Origin: Streptomyces caelestis
GTDB taxonomy: Bacteria; Actinomycetota; Actinomycetes; Streptomycetales; Streptomycetaceae
Assembly: GCF_001279005.1 (NCBI RefSeq)
Contig: NZ_LGCN01000265.1
Coordinates: 190,804 to 254,803, forward strand
Length of the DNA stretch: 64,000 nt
Direction: 5' to 3'
Shown: in pieces, positions 1-8,700 of the stretch
How positions within the stretch are numbered: the stretch's first letter is position 1
How the letters are laid out: every line of letters begins with the position of its first letter
Position numbers and translations under genes: made by a program
The notes under the pieces: model-generated
Told to the model about the DNA's origin: nothing
Database searches by the model: none
The model's input: only the letters and a program-made list of their open reading frames with translations

Positions 1-116
1 GGCGGCAGGCCGGGCACGACCAGCAGGGCTACGCCCTGGACGAGACCAGCCTCTTCGACACCAGCATGATCACGCCCGAACAGCTGCGGGCCTACGAGCG
101 CGAGCGGGGCCTGTAG
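1..116 (+). CDS. C-terminal end of a SepIVA/DivIVA-like cell-division protein (partial)
   Basis: Only the last 37 or so codons lie in the window; the frame ends at the TAG at 114-116. The tail reads DETSLFDTSMITPEQLRAYE, then a short charged end. A tail of this style (FDTSMI followed by an acidic/Arg helix) is what I recall for the coiled-coil SepIVA/DivIVA-like proteins that precede the DUF177-rpmF-rnc-mutM block in Actinobacteria, so the call rests mainly on gene order. The rest of the protein lies upstream of the window. The family is thought to organise septation or polar growth. Assignment moderate, coding status high. Confidence 0.6.
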   Translation, partial: RQAGHDQQGYALDETSLFDTSMITPEQLRAYERERGL

Positions 117-123
117 GGGCGGA

Positions 124-153
124 TTGGGCCGGGAGCGAAAGGTCCAGTATCCT
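124..153 (+). promoter_or_regulatory. Candidate sigma70-type promoter for DUF177-rpmF-rnc
   Basis: TTGGGC (124-129), an 18-nt spacer and TATCCT (148-153) form a plausible HrdB-type promoter in the 128-bp gap before the DUF177 gene. It would leave a leader of about 85 nt. Seen by eye only. Confidence 0.4.
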
Positions 154-244
154 GGCTCTTCGGTCGCGCTTACGTCCGCGATCCACGCTGCCCGGGAACA
201 TCGCGGGGCAGTGGTACCTCTGAGCTCGAAGACCGAAAGCAGGA

Positions 245-889
245 ATGGCCCTGAACGCCCGCCTCGACCACCGCAACCCCCTCGTGTTCGACACACACGA
301 ACTGGGGCGGCGTCCTGGTGCGCTGCAGCGCCTGAACCGTACGGTCGACGCTCCCAGGGATCTCGGTATCGCGGGGGTCATCGGAGTGCCGGAAGGCGCC
401 CCGGTGGAGATGGAACTCCGACTCGAGTCGGTCATGGAAGGTGTGCTCGTCACAGGCACCGCCCGTGCGAAGGCCGAGGGGGAGTGCGTAAGGTGTCTGG
501 AGCCGCTGGAGCAGGAGCTCGAAGCGGACTTCCAGGAGCTGTTCTCGTACCCTGACGCCGACGACCGGGGCCGTGTGATCGCGGAACCGGGCGACGACGC
601 CGAGGACGACGAGGACAGGCTCTTCCTCGAGGACGGCCTGTTCGACCTCGAGCCCGTGCTGCGTGATGCGGTGGTGCTCGCACTGCCGATGCAGCCGGTG
701 TGCCGGGAAGACTGCCCGGGTCTGTGCGCCGAGTGCGGAGCACGGCTCGCGGACGACCCGGACCACCACCACGACGCCGTCGACATCCGTTGGGCGGCTT
801 TGCAGGGACTCGCCGGCACCATGAGGGACGGCGAGAAGGACGAGATGAGCGGCGCCGAACCGGGCGTCGACGAGAAGCAGGAGAAGTAG
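245..889 (+). CDS. DUF177 (YceD-family) protein, 23S rRNA accumulation/L32-linked
   Basis: A 214-residue protein starting [20 protein letters not shown]. It carries the usual DUF177 cysteine pattern: GECVRCLEP near residue 80 and a second [13 protein letters not shown] cluster near 155-165, followed by a WAALQGL helix. YceD proteins act in 23S rRNA maturation or 50S assembly and are almost always encoded just before rpmF, as here, with only 2 nt between the stop codon and the L32 start. The C-terminal tail is acidic and lysine-rich and looks disordered. Function is by family; the exact role in Streptomyces is not shown by the sequence. Confidence 0.9.
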   Translation: MALNARLDHRNPLVFDTHELGRRPGALQRLNRTVDAPRDLGIAGVIGVPEGAPVEMELRLESVMEGVLVTGTARAKAEGECVRCLEPLEQELEADFQELFSYPDADDRGRVIAEPGDDAEDDEDRLFLEDGLFDLEPVLRDAVVLALPMQPVCREDCPGLCAECGARLADDPDHHHDAVDIRWAALQGLAGTMRDGEKDEMSGAEPGVDEKQEK

Positions 890-891
890 CC

Positions 892-1065
892 GTGGCTGTT
901 CCGAAGCGGAAGATGTCGCGCAGCAACACGCGCCACCGCCGGTCGCAGTGGAAGGCTGCGGTCCCCACCCTGGTTGCGTGCGAGCGCTGCCACGAGCCCA
1001 AGCAGCAGCACATCGCGTGCCCGTCTTGCGGCACTTACAACAAGCGCCAGGTCCTCGAGGTCTGA
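892..1065 (+). CDS. rpmF: 50S ribosomal protein L32 (zinc-binding form)
   Basis: A 57-residue basic protein, GTG start at 892, product [20 protein letters not shown] and onward. The C-terminal half has two CxxC pairs (CERCHE and CPSCGTY), so this is the zinc-ribbon (C+) form of L32. It is a structural protein of the large subunit near the peptidyl-transferase side. It lies 2 nt after DUF177 and 7 nt before rnc, the classical translationally coupled trio. Length and sequence match the family exactly. Confidence 0.97.
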   Translation: MAVPKRKMSRSNTRHRRSQWKAAVPTLVACERCHEPKQQHIACPSCGTYNKRQVLEV

Positions 1066-1072
1066 GCGGCTG

Positions 1073-1903
1073 GTGAGAGGCACTGTGTCGACGCCGAAGA
1101 AGAACTCAGCGGACAACCAGGCCTCGTCCCACACGCTTCTGGAAGGGCGGCTCGGCTACCGGCTCGAGTCCGCCCTTCTGGTGCGTGCGCTGACCCACCG
1201 TTCCTACGCGTACGAGAACGGCGGCCTGCCGACGAACGAGCGGCTGGAGTTCCTCGGGGACTCCGTGCTCGGCCTCGTCGTCACGGACACGCTGTACCGC
1301 ACCCACCCCGACCTGCCCGAAGGCCAGCTGGCCAAGCTGCGGGCCGCGGTGGTCAACTCGCGTGCGCTGGCGGAGGTGGGCCGCGGGCTCGAACTGGGCT
1401 CCTTCATCCGGCTCGGCCGCGGTGAAGAGGGAACGGGCGGCCGGGACAAGGCGTCCATCCTCGCCGACACCCTGGAAGCGGTGATCGGCGCCGTCTATCT
1501 CGACCAGGGCCTGGACTCGGCGGCGGAGCTGGTGCACCGCCTGTTCGATCCCCTGATCGAGAAGTCCTCGAACCTCGGTGCCGGCCTGGACTGGAAGACC
1601 AGTCTCCAGGAGCTCACCGCGACCGAAGGACTCGGCGTGCCCGAGTACCTGGTCACGGAGACCGGCCCCGATCACGAGAAGACCTTCACTGCTGCCGCCC
1701 GCGTCGGAGGCGTCTCGTACGGCACCGGCACCGGCCGCAGCAAGAAGGAGGCGGAGCAGCAGGCCGCCGAGTCCGCCTGGCGGTCCATCCGGGCCGCCGC
1801 GGACGAGCGCGCCAAGGCGGCGGCGGAGGCGGAGGAGACCGTCCGCGCCGCCGAAGCCGATGCCTCCGGGAAGAGCGCCGACGCCCCGTCGGCCTCCGCC
1901 TGA
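1073..1903 (+). CDS. rnc: Ribonuclease III (AbsB-type)
   Basis: A 276-residue double-strand-specific endoribonuclease for rRNA and mRNA processing. The catalytic RNase III signature [13 protein letters not shown] lies near residues 54-66, with the second acidic cluster [13 protein letters not shown] near 133-145. A dsRNA-binding domain follows ([10 protein letters not shown] through [14 protein letters not shown]), then an Ala/Glu-rich tail. I chose GTG 1073 ([10 protein letters not shown]), 7 nt after rpmF; GTG 1085 is the alternative. In S. coelicolor the orthologue is absB, mutants of which lose several antibiotics, so it is a global regulator as well as an rRNA processor. Confidence 0.96.
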   Translation: MRGTVSTPKKNSADNQASSHTLLEGRLGYRLESALLVRALTHRSYAYENGGLPTNERLEFLGDSVLGLVVTDTLYRTHPDLPEGQLAKLRAAVVNSRALAEVGRGLELGSFIRLGRGEEGTGGRDKASILADTLEAVIGAVYLDQGLDSAAELVHRLFDPLIEKSSNLGAGLDWKTSLQELTATEGLGVPEYLVTETGPDHEKTFTAAARVGGVSYGTGTGRSKKEAEQQAAESAWRSIRAAADERAKAAAEAEETVRAAEADASGKSADAPSASA

Positions 1904-1981
1904 CGAACCACGCGACCCGAGCGCCCGCCCCGCACCGGGACGGGCGCTCGGTCTCGTCCACCGGCCCTGGGAGGGGACACC

Positions 1982-2842
1982 ATGCCCGAGCTGCCCGAGG
2001 TCGAGGTCGTACGGCGCGGACTCGAGCGGTGGGTCGCCCACCGGACCGTCGCCGACGCCGAGGTGCTGCATCCGCGCGCGGTACGCCGTCACCTCTCCGG
2101 CGCCGACGACTTCGCGCACCGGCTCGAGGGACACCGCGTCGGCGTCCCCAGCCGCCGCGGCAAGTACCTGTGGCTGCCGCTGGAGGACACCGACCAGTCG
2201 GTCCTGGCCCACCTCGGCATGAGCGGCCAGCTGCTGGTGCAGCCGCACACGGCGCCGGACGAGAAGCACCTGCGCGTCCGCGTCCGCTTCACCGACACCC
2301 TGGACACCGAGCTCCGCTTCGTGGACCAGCGCACCTTCGGCGGCCTGTCCCTGCACGACAACACCCCCGACGGGCTGCCCGACGTCATCGCGCACATCGC
2401 CCGGGACCCCCTCGACCCGCTCTTCGACGAGGAGGCGTTCCACCAGGCGCTGCGCCGCAAGCGGACCACCATCAAGCGGGCCCTGCTCGACCAGTCACTG
2501 ATCAGCGGCGTCGGCAACATCTACGCCGACGAGGCGCTGTGGCGGGCCCGCATCCACTACGAGCGCCCGACGGCCGGCTTCACCCGTCCGCGCACCCTGC
2601 TCCTGCTGGGCCACGTCCGGGACGTCATGAACGCGGCCCTCGCCGTGGGCGGCACCAGCTTCGACAGCCTCTACGTCAACGTCAACGGGGAGTCCGGCTA
2701 CTTCGACCGGTCCCTGGACGCGTACGGCCGTGAGGGTCTGCCCTGCCGCCGCTGCGGTACGCCGGTGCGCCGACGGGCGTGGATGAACCGCTCCAGCTAC
2801 TTCTGCCCGAGGTGTCAGCGGGCGCCGCGCGTCTCGTCGTAG
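1982..2842 (+). CDS. mutM: Formamidopyrimidine-DNA glycosylase
   Basis: A 286-residue base-excision repair glycosylase/AP lyase for 8-oxoguanine and Fapy lesions. The N-terminus [15 protein letters not shown] supplies the catalytic Pro1 and Glu2. The lysine loop is [11 protein letters not shown], the H2TH region contains [13 protein letters not shown], and the C-terminal zinc finger is CRRCGTP then CPRCQ. All key residues are present and the length is normal. RBS GGGAGG precedes the ATG. It sits 78 bp after rnc as in other actinomycetes. Its last 28 bases overlap the 3' end of the convergent HxlR gene. Confidence 0.96.
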   Translation: MPELPEVEVVRRGLERWVAHRTVADAEVLHPRAVRRHLSGADDFAHRLEGHRVGVPSRRGKYLWLPLEDTDQSVLAHLGMSGQLLVQPHTAPDEKHLRVRVRFTDTLDTELRFVDQRTFGGLSLHDNTPDGLPDVIAHIARDPLDPLFDEEAFHQALRRKRTTIKRALLDQSLISGVGNIYADEALWRARIHYERPTAGFTRPRTLLLLGHVRDVMNAALAVGGTSFDSLYVNVNGESGYFDRSLDAYGREGLPCRRCGTPVRRRAWMNRSSYFCPRCQRAPRVSS

Positions 2843-3213
2843 CGCTCACGGGCCCGGAGCACGGCGTCCATGCTGCCCTCGACGCACTGGATGAGGGACA
2901 GCAGACGCCGGGCGATCTCGTGGCCCAGCGGCGTCAGCTCGTAGTCCACGCGGGGCGGGTTGGTGGGCTGGGCCTCGCGGTGCACCAGCCCGTCGCGCTC
3001 CAGCGCGTGCAGCGTCTGGGAGAGCATCTTCTCGCTCACCCCGTCGACCCGGCGGCGCAGCTCGTTGAACCGGAGCGAGCCCTCGTGGAGCGCGCCGAGG
3101 GTCAACGCGCCCCAGCGCCCGGTCACGTGCTCCAGCGTGCCGCGGGACGGGCACGCCTTGGCGAACACGTCGAAGGGAAGCTCCTGCTCCCTCGGGCGCC
3201 GCACGGTCGTCAT
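2815..3213 (-). CDS. HxlR-family winged-helix transcriptional regulator
   Basis: A 132-residue protein with the HxlR signature: a conserved N-terminal Cys in [17 protein letters not shown] (about residues 21-36), then a winged helix ([31 protein letters not shown]). Family members often sense electrophiles, quinones or aldehydes through that Cys and repress adjacent genes, but no divergent partner is obvious here. It converges on mutM with a 28-bp tail overlap. The C-terminus is helical and ends [13 protein letters not shown]. Family sure, target unknown. Confidence 0.9.
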   Translation of the reverse strand: MTTVRRPREQELPFDVFAKACPSRGTLEHVTGRWGALTLGALHEGSLRFNELRRRVDGVSEKMLSQTLHALERDGLVHREAQPTNPPRVDYELTPLGHEIARRLLSLIQCVEGSMDAVLRARERYDETRGAR

Positions 3214-3267
3214 ACGGGCAAGCCTACGTCAGGGCGGCGCTGACCATCAGAGTGCGCTGACCACAGG

Positions 3268-4476
3268 TCAGTACCCGAAGTTCTGGGTCCACCACGGACC
3301 GCCCGACCCCATGTGGACGCCCACACCCAGCGTCTTGAAGTCGCAGTTCAGTATGTTCGCCTTGTGGCCGGGGCTGTCCATCCAGGCCTGCATCACGGCC
3401 TCGGCGTCGGCCTGGCCCCGGGCGATGTTCTCGCCGCCCAGGTTGGCTATGCCGGCCGTCCTGGCCCTGTCCCACGGGGTGTCGCCGTCGGGGTCGGTGT
3501 GGTCGAAGAAGCCCCGTTCGGCCATGTCGTCGCTGAACGCCGTGGCCAGACCGGTCAGCGAACTGCTCGCGACGACCGGGCTGCACCCCACCTTGGCCCG
3601 CTCCACGTTGACCAGCCGGAGCACCTCGGCCCCCGCGACGGCCTCCGCCGACCCGGCCACCGGACTGCTCGTCTTCTTCTCCGGCTCCGGTTCCGGCTCC
3701 GGCGCCGCCTCGCGGGACGGCGTCTCCTGCGCGGTCCTCTCCGGAGCCGCCGCGGTCTCCTTTTTCTCCGGAGTCCTCTTCTCCGGGGTCTTCTCCGGCG
3801 CGGTCGATGCCGACGCCGACGCCGACGCCGAGGCGGACGGCCCGGACGAGGCGGAGCGCTCGGCGTCACGGCTCGCCGGGGTGGCGGCGTCGCGGCCCGG
3901 GCTCTCCAGGCTGCCGGACGTGCCGCCCTGCCCGCTGGGCGAGTTGGTCGGCGCGTCCCCGGCCTGCACGCTCTCACCGGAGGCGCTGTCGCCGCCGAGC
4001 CGGTAGTTCTCCAGACCGGGCACCGTGCCCGTGGCCACCGCCACCGTGCCGAGGGCCACCGCGGCGGAGACGCCGAGCAGGCCGGTGCGGACCGGGGCCA
4101 CGGCCTTCTTCTTCCGGCGCCGGTGTCCGCCGGTACGGGGGGCGTCGTCGTCGGGCGCGAGGCCGTCACCGGCGAAGGCGTGGCCGATCCGGTCCGGATC
4201 CGCCGGGAAGCCGGCGCCCGGGAAGCCGCCGCGGGCGAAGTCGCCGCCCCCGGCGGGGGATCCGGCACCGTCCGTCGCGTAGAGGTAGGCCTCGCTCTTC
4301 GCGTACGTCTCGGCGTACGCCTGCGGGTTCAGATACGGCGCGGTGCCCATCGTGGGCGGGCCGTCCCCCCGGTCGTTCCTCGGAAGCGGACCGCCGTCGT
4401 AGGGGGCGTCGTGAGTGGCCCCGGCGGCGCGGCCCGTGGCGGCGCGGCCGGCGGCGGAGCGTCGGTGGCGTCCCAT
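3268..4476 (-). CDS. Exported CAP/SCP-domain (PR-1-like) protein
   Basis: About 402 residues from the ATG at 4476, which follows a GGAAGG-type RBS; an in-frame upstream extension lacks an RBS. The N-terminus is disordered and Gly/Ala-rich. Next come a basic patch (HRRRKKKAVAPVRTGLLG) and one hydrophobic segment (VSAAVALGTVAVATGTV), then a low-complexity Ser/Ala and Lys/Glu/Pro linker. The C-terminal 125 residues are a bacterial CAP domain (RLVNVERAKVGCSPV; HTDPDGDTPWDRA; GGENIARG; MQAWMDSPGHKANILN; GVGVHMG). It is probably a type II membrane-anchored or secreted cell-envelope protein. CAP proteins have no single agreed activity. Confidence 0.88.
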   Translation of the reverse strand: MGRHRRSAAGRAATGRAAGATHDAPYDGGPLPRNDRGDGPPTMGTAPYLNPQAYAETYAKSEAYLYATDGAGSPAGGGDFARGGFPGAGFPADPDRIGHAFAGDGLAPDDDAPRTGGHRRRKKKAVAPVRTGLLGVSAAVALGTVAVATGTVPGLENYRLGGDSASGESVQAGDAPTNSPSGQGGTSGSLESPGRDAATPASRDAERSASSGPSASASASASASTAPEKTPEKRTPEKKETAAAPERTAQETPSREAAPEPEPEPEKKTSSPVAGSAEAVAGAEVLRLVNVERAKVGCSPVVASSSLTGLATAFSDDMAERGFFDHTDPDGDTPWDRARTAGIANLGGENIARGQADAEAVMQAWMDSPGHKANILNCDFKTLGVGVHMGSGGPWWTQNFGY

Positions 4477-4541
4477 GTCCTGGCCTTCCTCGTCCTCGCG
4501 GTCGACTCGTGCTGGCGACCAACCCGAAACGCGACGATCAC

Positions 4542-4567
4542 GAAACTCACACGAACGAGTGAGTTTC
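4542..4567. promoter_or_regulatory. Perfect 9-bp inverted repeat in the CAP-protein promoter region
   Basis: GAAACTCAC (4542-4550) and GTGAGTTTC (4559-4567) are exact inverted copies around an 8-nt spacer. They lie 66-91 bp upstream of the CAP-gene ATG and about 90 bp upstream of acyP on the other strand. Position and symmetry suggest an operator. A transcript-level hairpin is possible but no U-tract follows in either direction. Confidence 0.5.
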
Positions 4568-4652
4568 ATATGAGATTTATGGGTGGGGACGCTACCGCAT
4601 GGCGCAAGGACGCCGTGTGCCCCCAGTGACTTTGTCCGGTTAGGTTGCAGCC

Positions 4653-4934
4653 ATGAGCGAGGATGTGCGATTGATCGCCTGGGTGCGGGGACGTGTCCAA
4701 GGTGTGGGTTTCCGCTGGTTCACGCGCGCCAAGGCGCTGGAGATCGGCGGCCTGAGTGGTTTTGCTCTCAATCTGGGCGACGGCAGGGTCCAAGTGGTCG
4801 CCGAGGGCGCCCGGGAGCGCTGTAAAGGGCTGCTGGACTGGCTCCAGACCGGCGACACGCCCGGACACGTGGACGGAGTCACCGAGATCTGGGACACACC
4901 CCGCGGCGGCTACGACGGCTTCGCCATCCGCTGA
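4653..4934 (+). CDS. acyP: Acylphosphatase
   Basis: A 93-residue acylphosphatase that hydrolyses carboxyl-phosphate bonds. The phosphate-binding loop [13 protein letters not shown] supplies the catalytic Arg, and [14 protein letters not shown] supplies the catalytic Asn. Length is typical. The upstream sequence TAGGTT (4641-4646) ends 6 nt before the ATG, so the transcript is probably leaderless; there is no Shine-Dalgarno. The acyP-smc order is conserved in actinomycetes with no known functional link. Confidence 0.95.
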   Translation: MSEDVRLIAWVRGRVQGVGFRWFTRAKALEIGGLSGFALNLGDGRVQVVAEGARERCKGLLDWLQTGDTPGHVDGVTEIWDTPRGGYDGFAIR

Positions 4935-5311
4935 TCCCGCCCGCTCCGGCGGCCCCGAACGCCCCGGGCGGTCCGCGCGGCGGGCCCTCCTCGGAGGAAA
5001 AGTCCTGGTGATTGCCGAGAAGGGCTTGCCGTGGGCGGCGCCGGCGGCCAAGATGATCGCCACGTCCCGAGGACCCGTGAGACCCGCGCCGCCGCTCTCC
5101 GCCGGCCGTGCGCACCCGGTTGTCCGCCGATACGGGGCGTGATCGTGTTGACCCTCAAACTTTTTGGTGAGACGCTGAAAGCCCCGCGCACCTTAGCTGT
5201 TTGGCATGGCTGAACGGCAGCACGACTCCAGGCCTGCCAAGCACCGCGGGTGCGAATCCCTCACGACCCACACCGCATCGGTCGGTCACTCATTGTGGAG
5301 GACCATCCATC
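4935..5311 (+). other. 377-bp gene-free gap with a structured RNA-like segment
   Basis: No convincing ORF. The interval between acyP and the 67-residue microprotein contains a foldable block at 5198-5260 (see separate entry) and an RBS (TGTGGAGGACC) directly before the small gene. The stretch from 5150 to 5200 is AT-richer than its surroundings, as promoters here are. Confidence 0.6.
5198..5260 (+). ncRNA. Structured leader or tRNA-like remnant with alternative hairpins
   Basis: TGTTTGGCA (5198-5206) pairs with TGCCAAGCA (5235-5243) over 9 positions with one G-U, capped by a GGC/GCC pair. GCACC (5241-5245) also pairs with GGTGC (5249-5253) over a 3-nt loop. The two stems share bases 5241-5243 and exclude each other. 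GCGGGTGCGAATCCCTC resembles a tRNA T-arm, but no cognate acceptor or anticodon arm can be built. It is therefore either an attenuator-like leader of the downstream microprotein or a tRNA remnant. Not a functional tRNA as far as I can fold it. Confidence 0.35.
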
Positions 5312-5515
5312 ATGGCAAAGGCGCTTCTCGGTTACGTCGGCGGCTCCGACCCGCGACTCCTCGCCGAGATGCGACGGCTCCAGCAGCGCGTCCAGGACCT
5401 GGAATCCGAGCTCGTACGGATCCAGGCGGAGAAGGACGCGCTGGCGGCTGCCGCTTCTCACGACAGGATCATGGAGAGCGTTGACGCACACCAGGCGGAG
5501 CCTGCGCTCACCTGA
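5312..5515 (+). CDS. 67-residue coiled-coil microprotein, function unknown
   Basis: Starts MAKALLGYVGGSDPRLLAEM at an ATG behind a strong GGAGG RBS and ends at a stop just before a clear intrinsic terminator. After a short Gly-rich head the rest is one amphipathic helix with heptad-like spacing (RRLQQRVQDLESELVRIQ) and an acidic tail. No signal peptide or Cys. I recall similar short proteins in other Streptomyces at this place, which supports coding, but know no function. RBS, own terminator and structured leader suggest a dedicated short transcript. Confidence 0.8.
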   Translation: MAKALLGYVGGSDPRLLAEMRRLQQRVQDLESELVRIQAEKDALAAAASHDRIMESVDAHQAEPALT

Positions 5516-5589
5516 TCACTTCACCGCCGCACGAACAGCACAGCAGTGGTCGGGCCCGCCCGTCACCACCGTCGAGCAGTCAGAACTCC

Positions 5590-5616
5590 AAGGGACGCCC
5601 CGGCGTCCCTTTTTTC
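5590..5616 (+). terminator. Intrinsic terminator after the 67-residue gene
   Basis: AGGGACGCC (5591-5599) and GGCGTCCCT (5602-5610) form a perfect 9-bp stem with a 2-nt loop, followed directly by a run of six T. This is the most classical rho-independent terminator in the window and separates the microprotein from smc. Confidence 0.93.
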
Positions 5617-5788
5617 TTTCCCGCCTCCGCGACCTCACCCCGGCACCCGCGCCCCCGCGCACGGCGCTTAGCACTCGCTGTCCCGCGCATCCTTTCACCG
5701 TCTTCAACGTCTGGTGTGCCCTGCGCGTTCACCCGCGAAACCGTGTGTTCACGGAGCGGGATCCGCCCGGCGGGTAGAGTCCGGCGGC

Positions 5789-8700
5789 GTGCACCTCAAG
5801 GCCCTGACCCTCCGCGGCTTCAAGTCGTTCGCCTCCGCGACCACGCTCCGTTTCGAGCCGGGGATCACCTGCGTCGTGGGTCCGAACGGCTCGGGCAAGT
5901 CCAACGTCGTGGACGCGCTCAGCTGGGTCATGGGCGAGCAGGGCGCCAAGTCGCTGCGCGGCGGCAAGATGGAGGACGTCATCTTCGCCGGCACCACCGG
6001 CCGCCCCCCGCTGGGCCGCGCCGAGGTGTCCCTGACCATCGACAACTCCGACGGCGCCCTCCCCATCGAGTACTCCGAGGTCACCATCACGCGGATCATG
6101 TTCCGCAACGGCGGCAGCGAGTACCAGATCAACGGCGACACCTGCCGGCTCCTCGACATCCAGGAACTGCTGTCCGACTCCGGCATCGGCCGTGAGATGC
6201 ACGTCATCGTCGGCCAGGGCCGGCTCGACTCCGTCCTGCACGCCGACCCCACGGGCCGCCGCGCCTTCATCGAGGAGGCCGCCGGCGTCCTCAAGCACCG
6301 CAAGCGCAAGGAGAAGGCGCTGCGGAAGCTGGACGCGATGCAGGCCAACCTCGCCCGTGTGCGGGACCTCACCGAGGAACTGCGGCGCCGGCTCAAGCCG
6401 CTCGGCCGCCAGGCCGCCGTCGCGCGGCGGGCCGCCGTCATCCAGGCCGACCTGCGCGACGCCCGGCTGCGGCTGCTCGCCGACGACCTCGTACGGCTGC
6501 GCGAGGCGCTGCGGGCCGAGATCGCCGACGAGACCGTCCTCAAGGAGCGCAAGGAGGCGGCCGAGGCCGAGCTGGGGCGGGCGCTCCGGCGCGAGGCCCA
6601 CCTGGAGGACGAGGTGCGCCGGCTCAGCCCGCGCCTGCACAGCGCCCAGCAGACCTGGTACGAGCTCTCCCAGCTCGCCGAGCGGGTGCGCGGCACGATC
6701 TCGCTGGCCGACGCGCGCGTGAAGAGCGCGACGTCCGCGCCCGTCGAGGAGCGGGGCGGGCGGGACCCGGAGGACATGGAGCGCGAGGCCGCCCGCGTCC
6801 GCGAGCAGGAGGCCGAACTGGAGGCCGCCCTGGAGGCGGCCGAACGCGCCCTGGAGGACACGGTCGCCCACCGCGCGGAACTGGAACGCGAACTCGCCCA
6901 GGAGGAACGGCGCCTGAAGGACGTCGCGCGGGCCGTGGCCGACCGGCGCGAAGGGCTCGCCCGGCTCAAGGGACAGGTGGGCGCGGCCCGTTCGCGTGCC
7001 GCCGCGGCCCAGGCCGAGATCGAGCGGCTGGCCGCCGCGCATGACGGGGCCCGGGAGCGGGCCGTCGCCGCACAGGAGGAGTACGAGGCGCTCCGGGCCG
7101 AGGTCGACGGCCTCGACGCGGGCGACACCGAACTCGCCGAGCGGCACGAGGACGCCAGGCGACGGCTCGCGGAGGCCGAGACCGCCCTCACCGCAGCCCG
7201 CGAGGCGGTCACCGCCACGGAACGGGAACACGCCGCGACCCAGGCCCGCCACGAGGCACTGGCGCTCGGCCTGCGCCGCAAGGACGGCACCGGCGCCCTG
7301 CTGGGAGCGAAGGACCGCCTCACGGGGCTGCTGGGTCCGGCCGCGGAGCTGCTGGCGGTGACGGCCGGCTACGAGGTACCGCTCGCGGCCGCGTTCGGCA
7401 CGGCGGCGGACGCCCTGGCGGCGACCTCACCGTCCGCCGCGGCCGACGCGATCCGCCTGCTCCGGGCACAGGACGCGGGCCGGGCGGCCCTGCTCCTGAC
7501 CGGGACACCGGACCTGCGAAGGGGCACGGAGGACCGCGCGACCGAGCTCGACGGCCCCGGCTCCCCCCTCCCCGCCGAGCGCCTCGTCAGCGGACCTCCC
7601 GAGCTGATGCCGGCCGTACGACGGCTCCTGCGCCACATCGTCGTCGTCGGCACCCTGGAGGAGGCCGAGGAGCTCGTCGCCGCCCACCCCCATCTCACCG
7701 CCGTCACCGCCGACGGCGATCTGCTCGGCGCCCACTTCGCGCAGGGCGGTTCGGCGGGCGCCCCCAGCCTGCTGGAAGTACAGGCGTCCGTGGACGAGGC
7801 CGCCGCCGAGCTGGAGGAGCTGGCCGCGCGGTGCGCGGAGCTGGCCGAGGCGCAGGAGGCGGCGGCCGGCCGGCGCCGGGAGTGCGCGGGCCTCGTCGAG
7901 GAGCTCGGGGAGCGGCGCCGGGCCGCGGACCGGGAGAAGTCCTCCGTCGCCCAGCAGCTCGGCCGGCTCGCGGGACAGGCGCGCGGTGCCGCCGGGGAGG
8001 CCGAGCGGGCCGAAGCCGCGGCGGCCCGGGCCCAGGAAGCCCTCGACAAGGCGCTCATCGACGTCGAGGAACTCGCCGAGCGGCTCGCCGTCGCCGAGGA
8101 GACGCCGTTCGAGGAGGAGCCCGACACCGCCGTACGCGATCGGCTCGCCGCCGACGGGGCCAACGCCCGCCAGACGGAGATGGAGGCCCGTCTCCAGGTC
8201 CGTACGCACGAGGAGCGGGTGAAGGGGCTCGCCGGACGGGCCGACTCACTGGACCGCGCCGCCCGCGCGGAACGCGAGGCACGCGCGCGTGCCGAACAGC
8301 GCCGGGCCCGGCTGCGCCACGAGGCCGCCGTCGCCGGGGCCGTGGCCTCCGGCGCCCGGCAGCTCCTCGCACACGTCGAGGTCTCCCTCGCCCGCGCCGA
8401 CCGGGAGCGCACCGCCGCCGAGGCCGCCAAGGCCCGCCGCGAGCAGGAACTCGCCCGCGCCCGCACCGAGGGACGCGATCTCAAGGCGGAACTCGACAAG
8501 TTGACGGATTCAGTTCACCGAGGCGAGGTACTAGGAGCGGAGAAGCGGCTGCGGATGGAGCAGCTGGAGACCAGGGCGCTGGAGGAACTGGGTGTGGAAC
8601 CGGCCGGGCTGGTGTCGGAGTACGGTCCGCACCAGCCGGTGCCGCCCTCGCCCCCCGCCGGGGACGAACAGCTGCCGGAGGCTGATTCCCATGGCGGCTC

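Noticed and set aside
5241..5275. A functional tRNA gene suggested by GGGTGCGAATCCC
   Set aside because: No matching acceptor strand or anticodon arm can be built on either side, and the T-loop has G instead of the invariant second T. Kept only as a structured leader or remnant.
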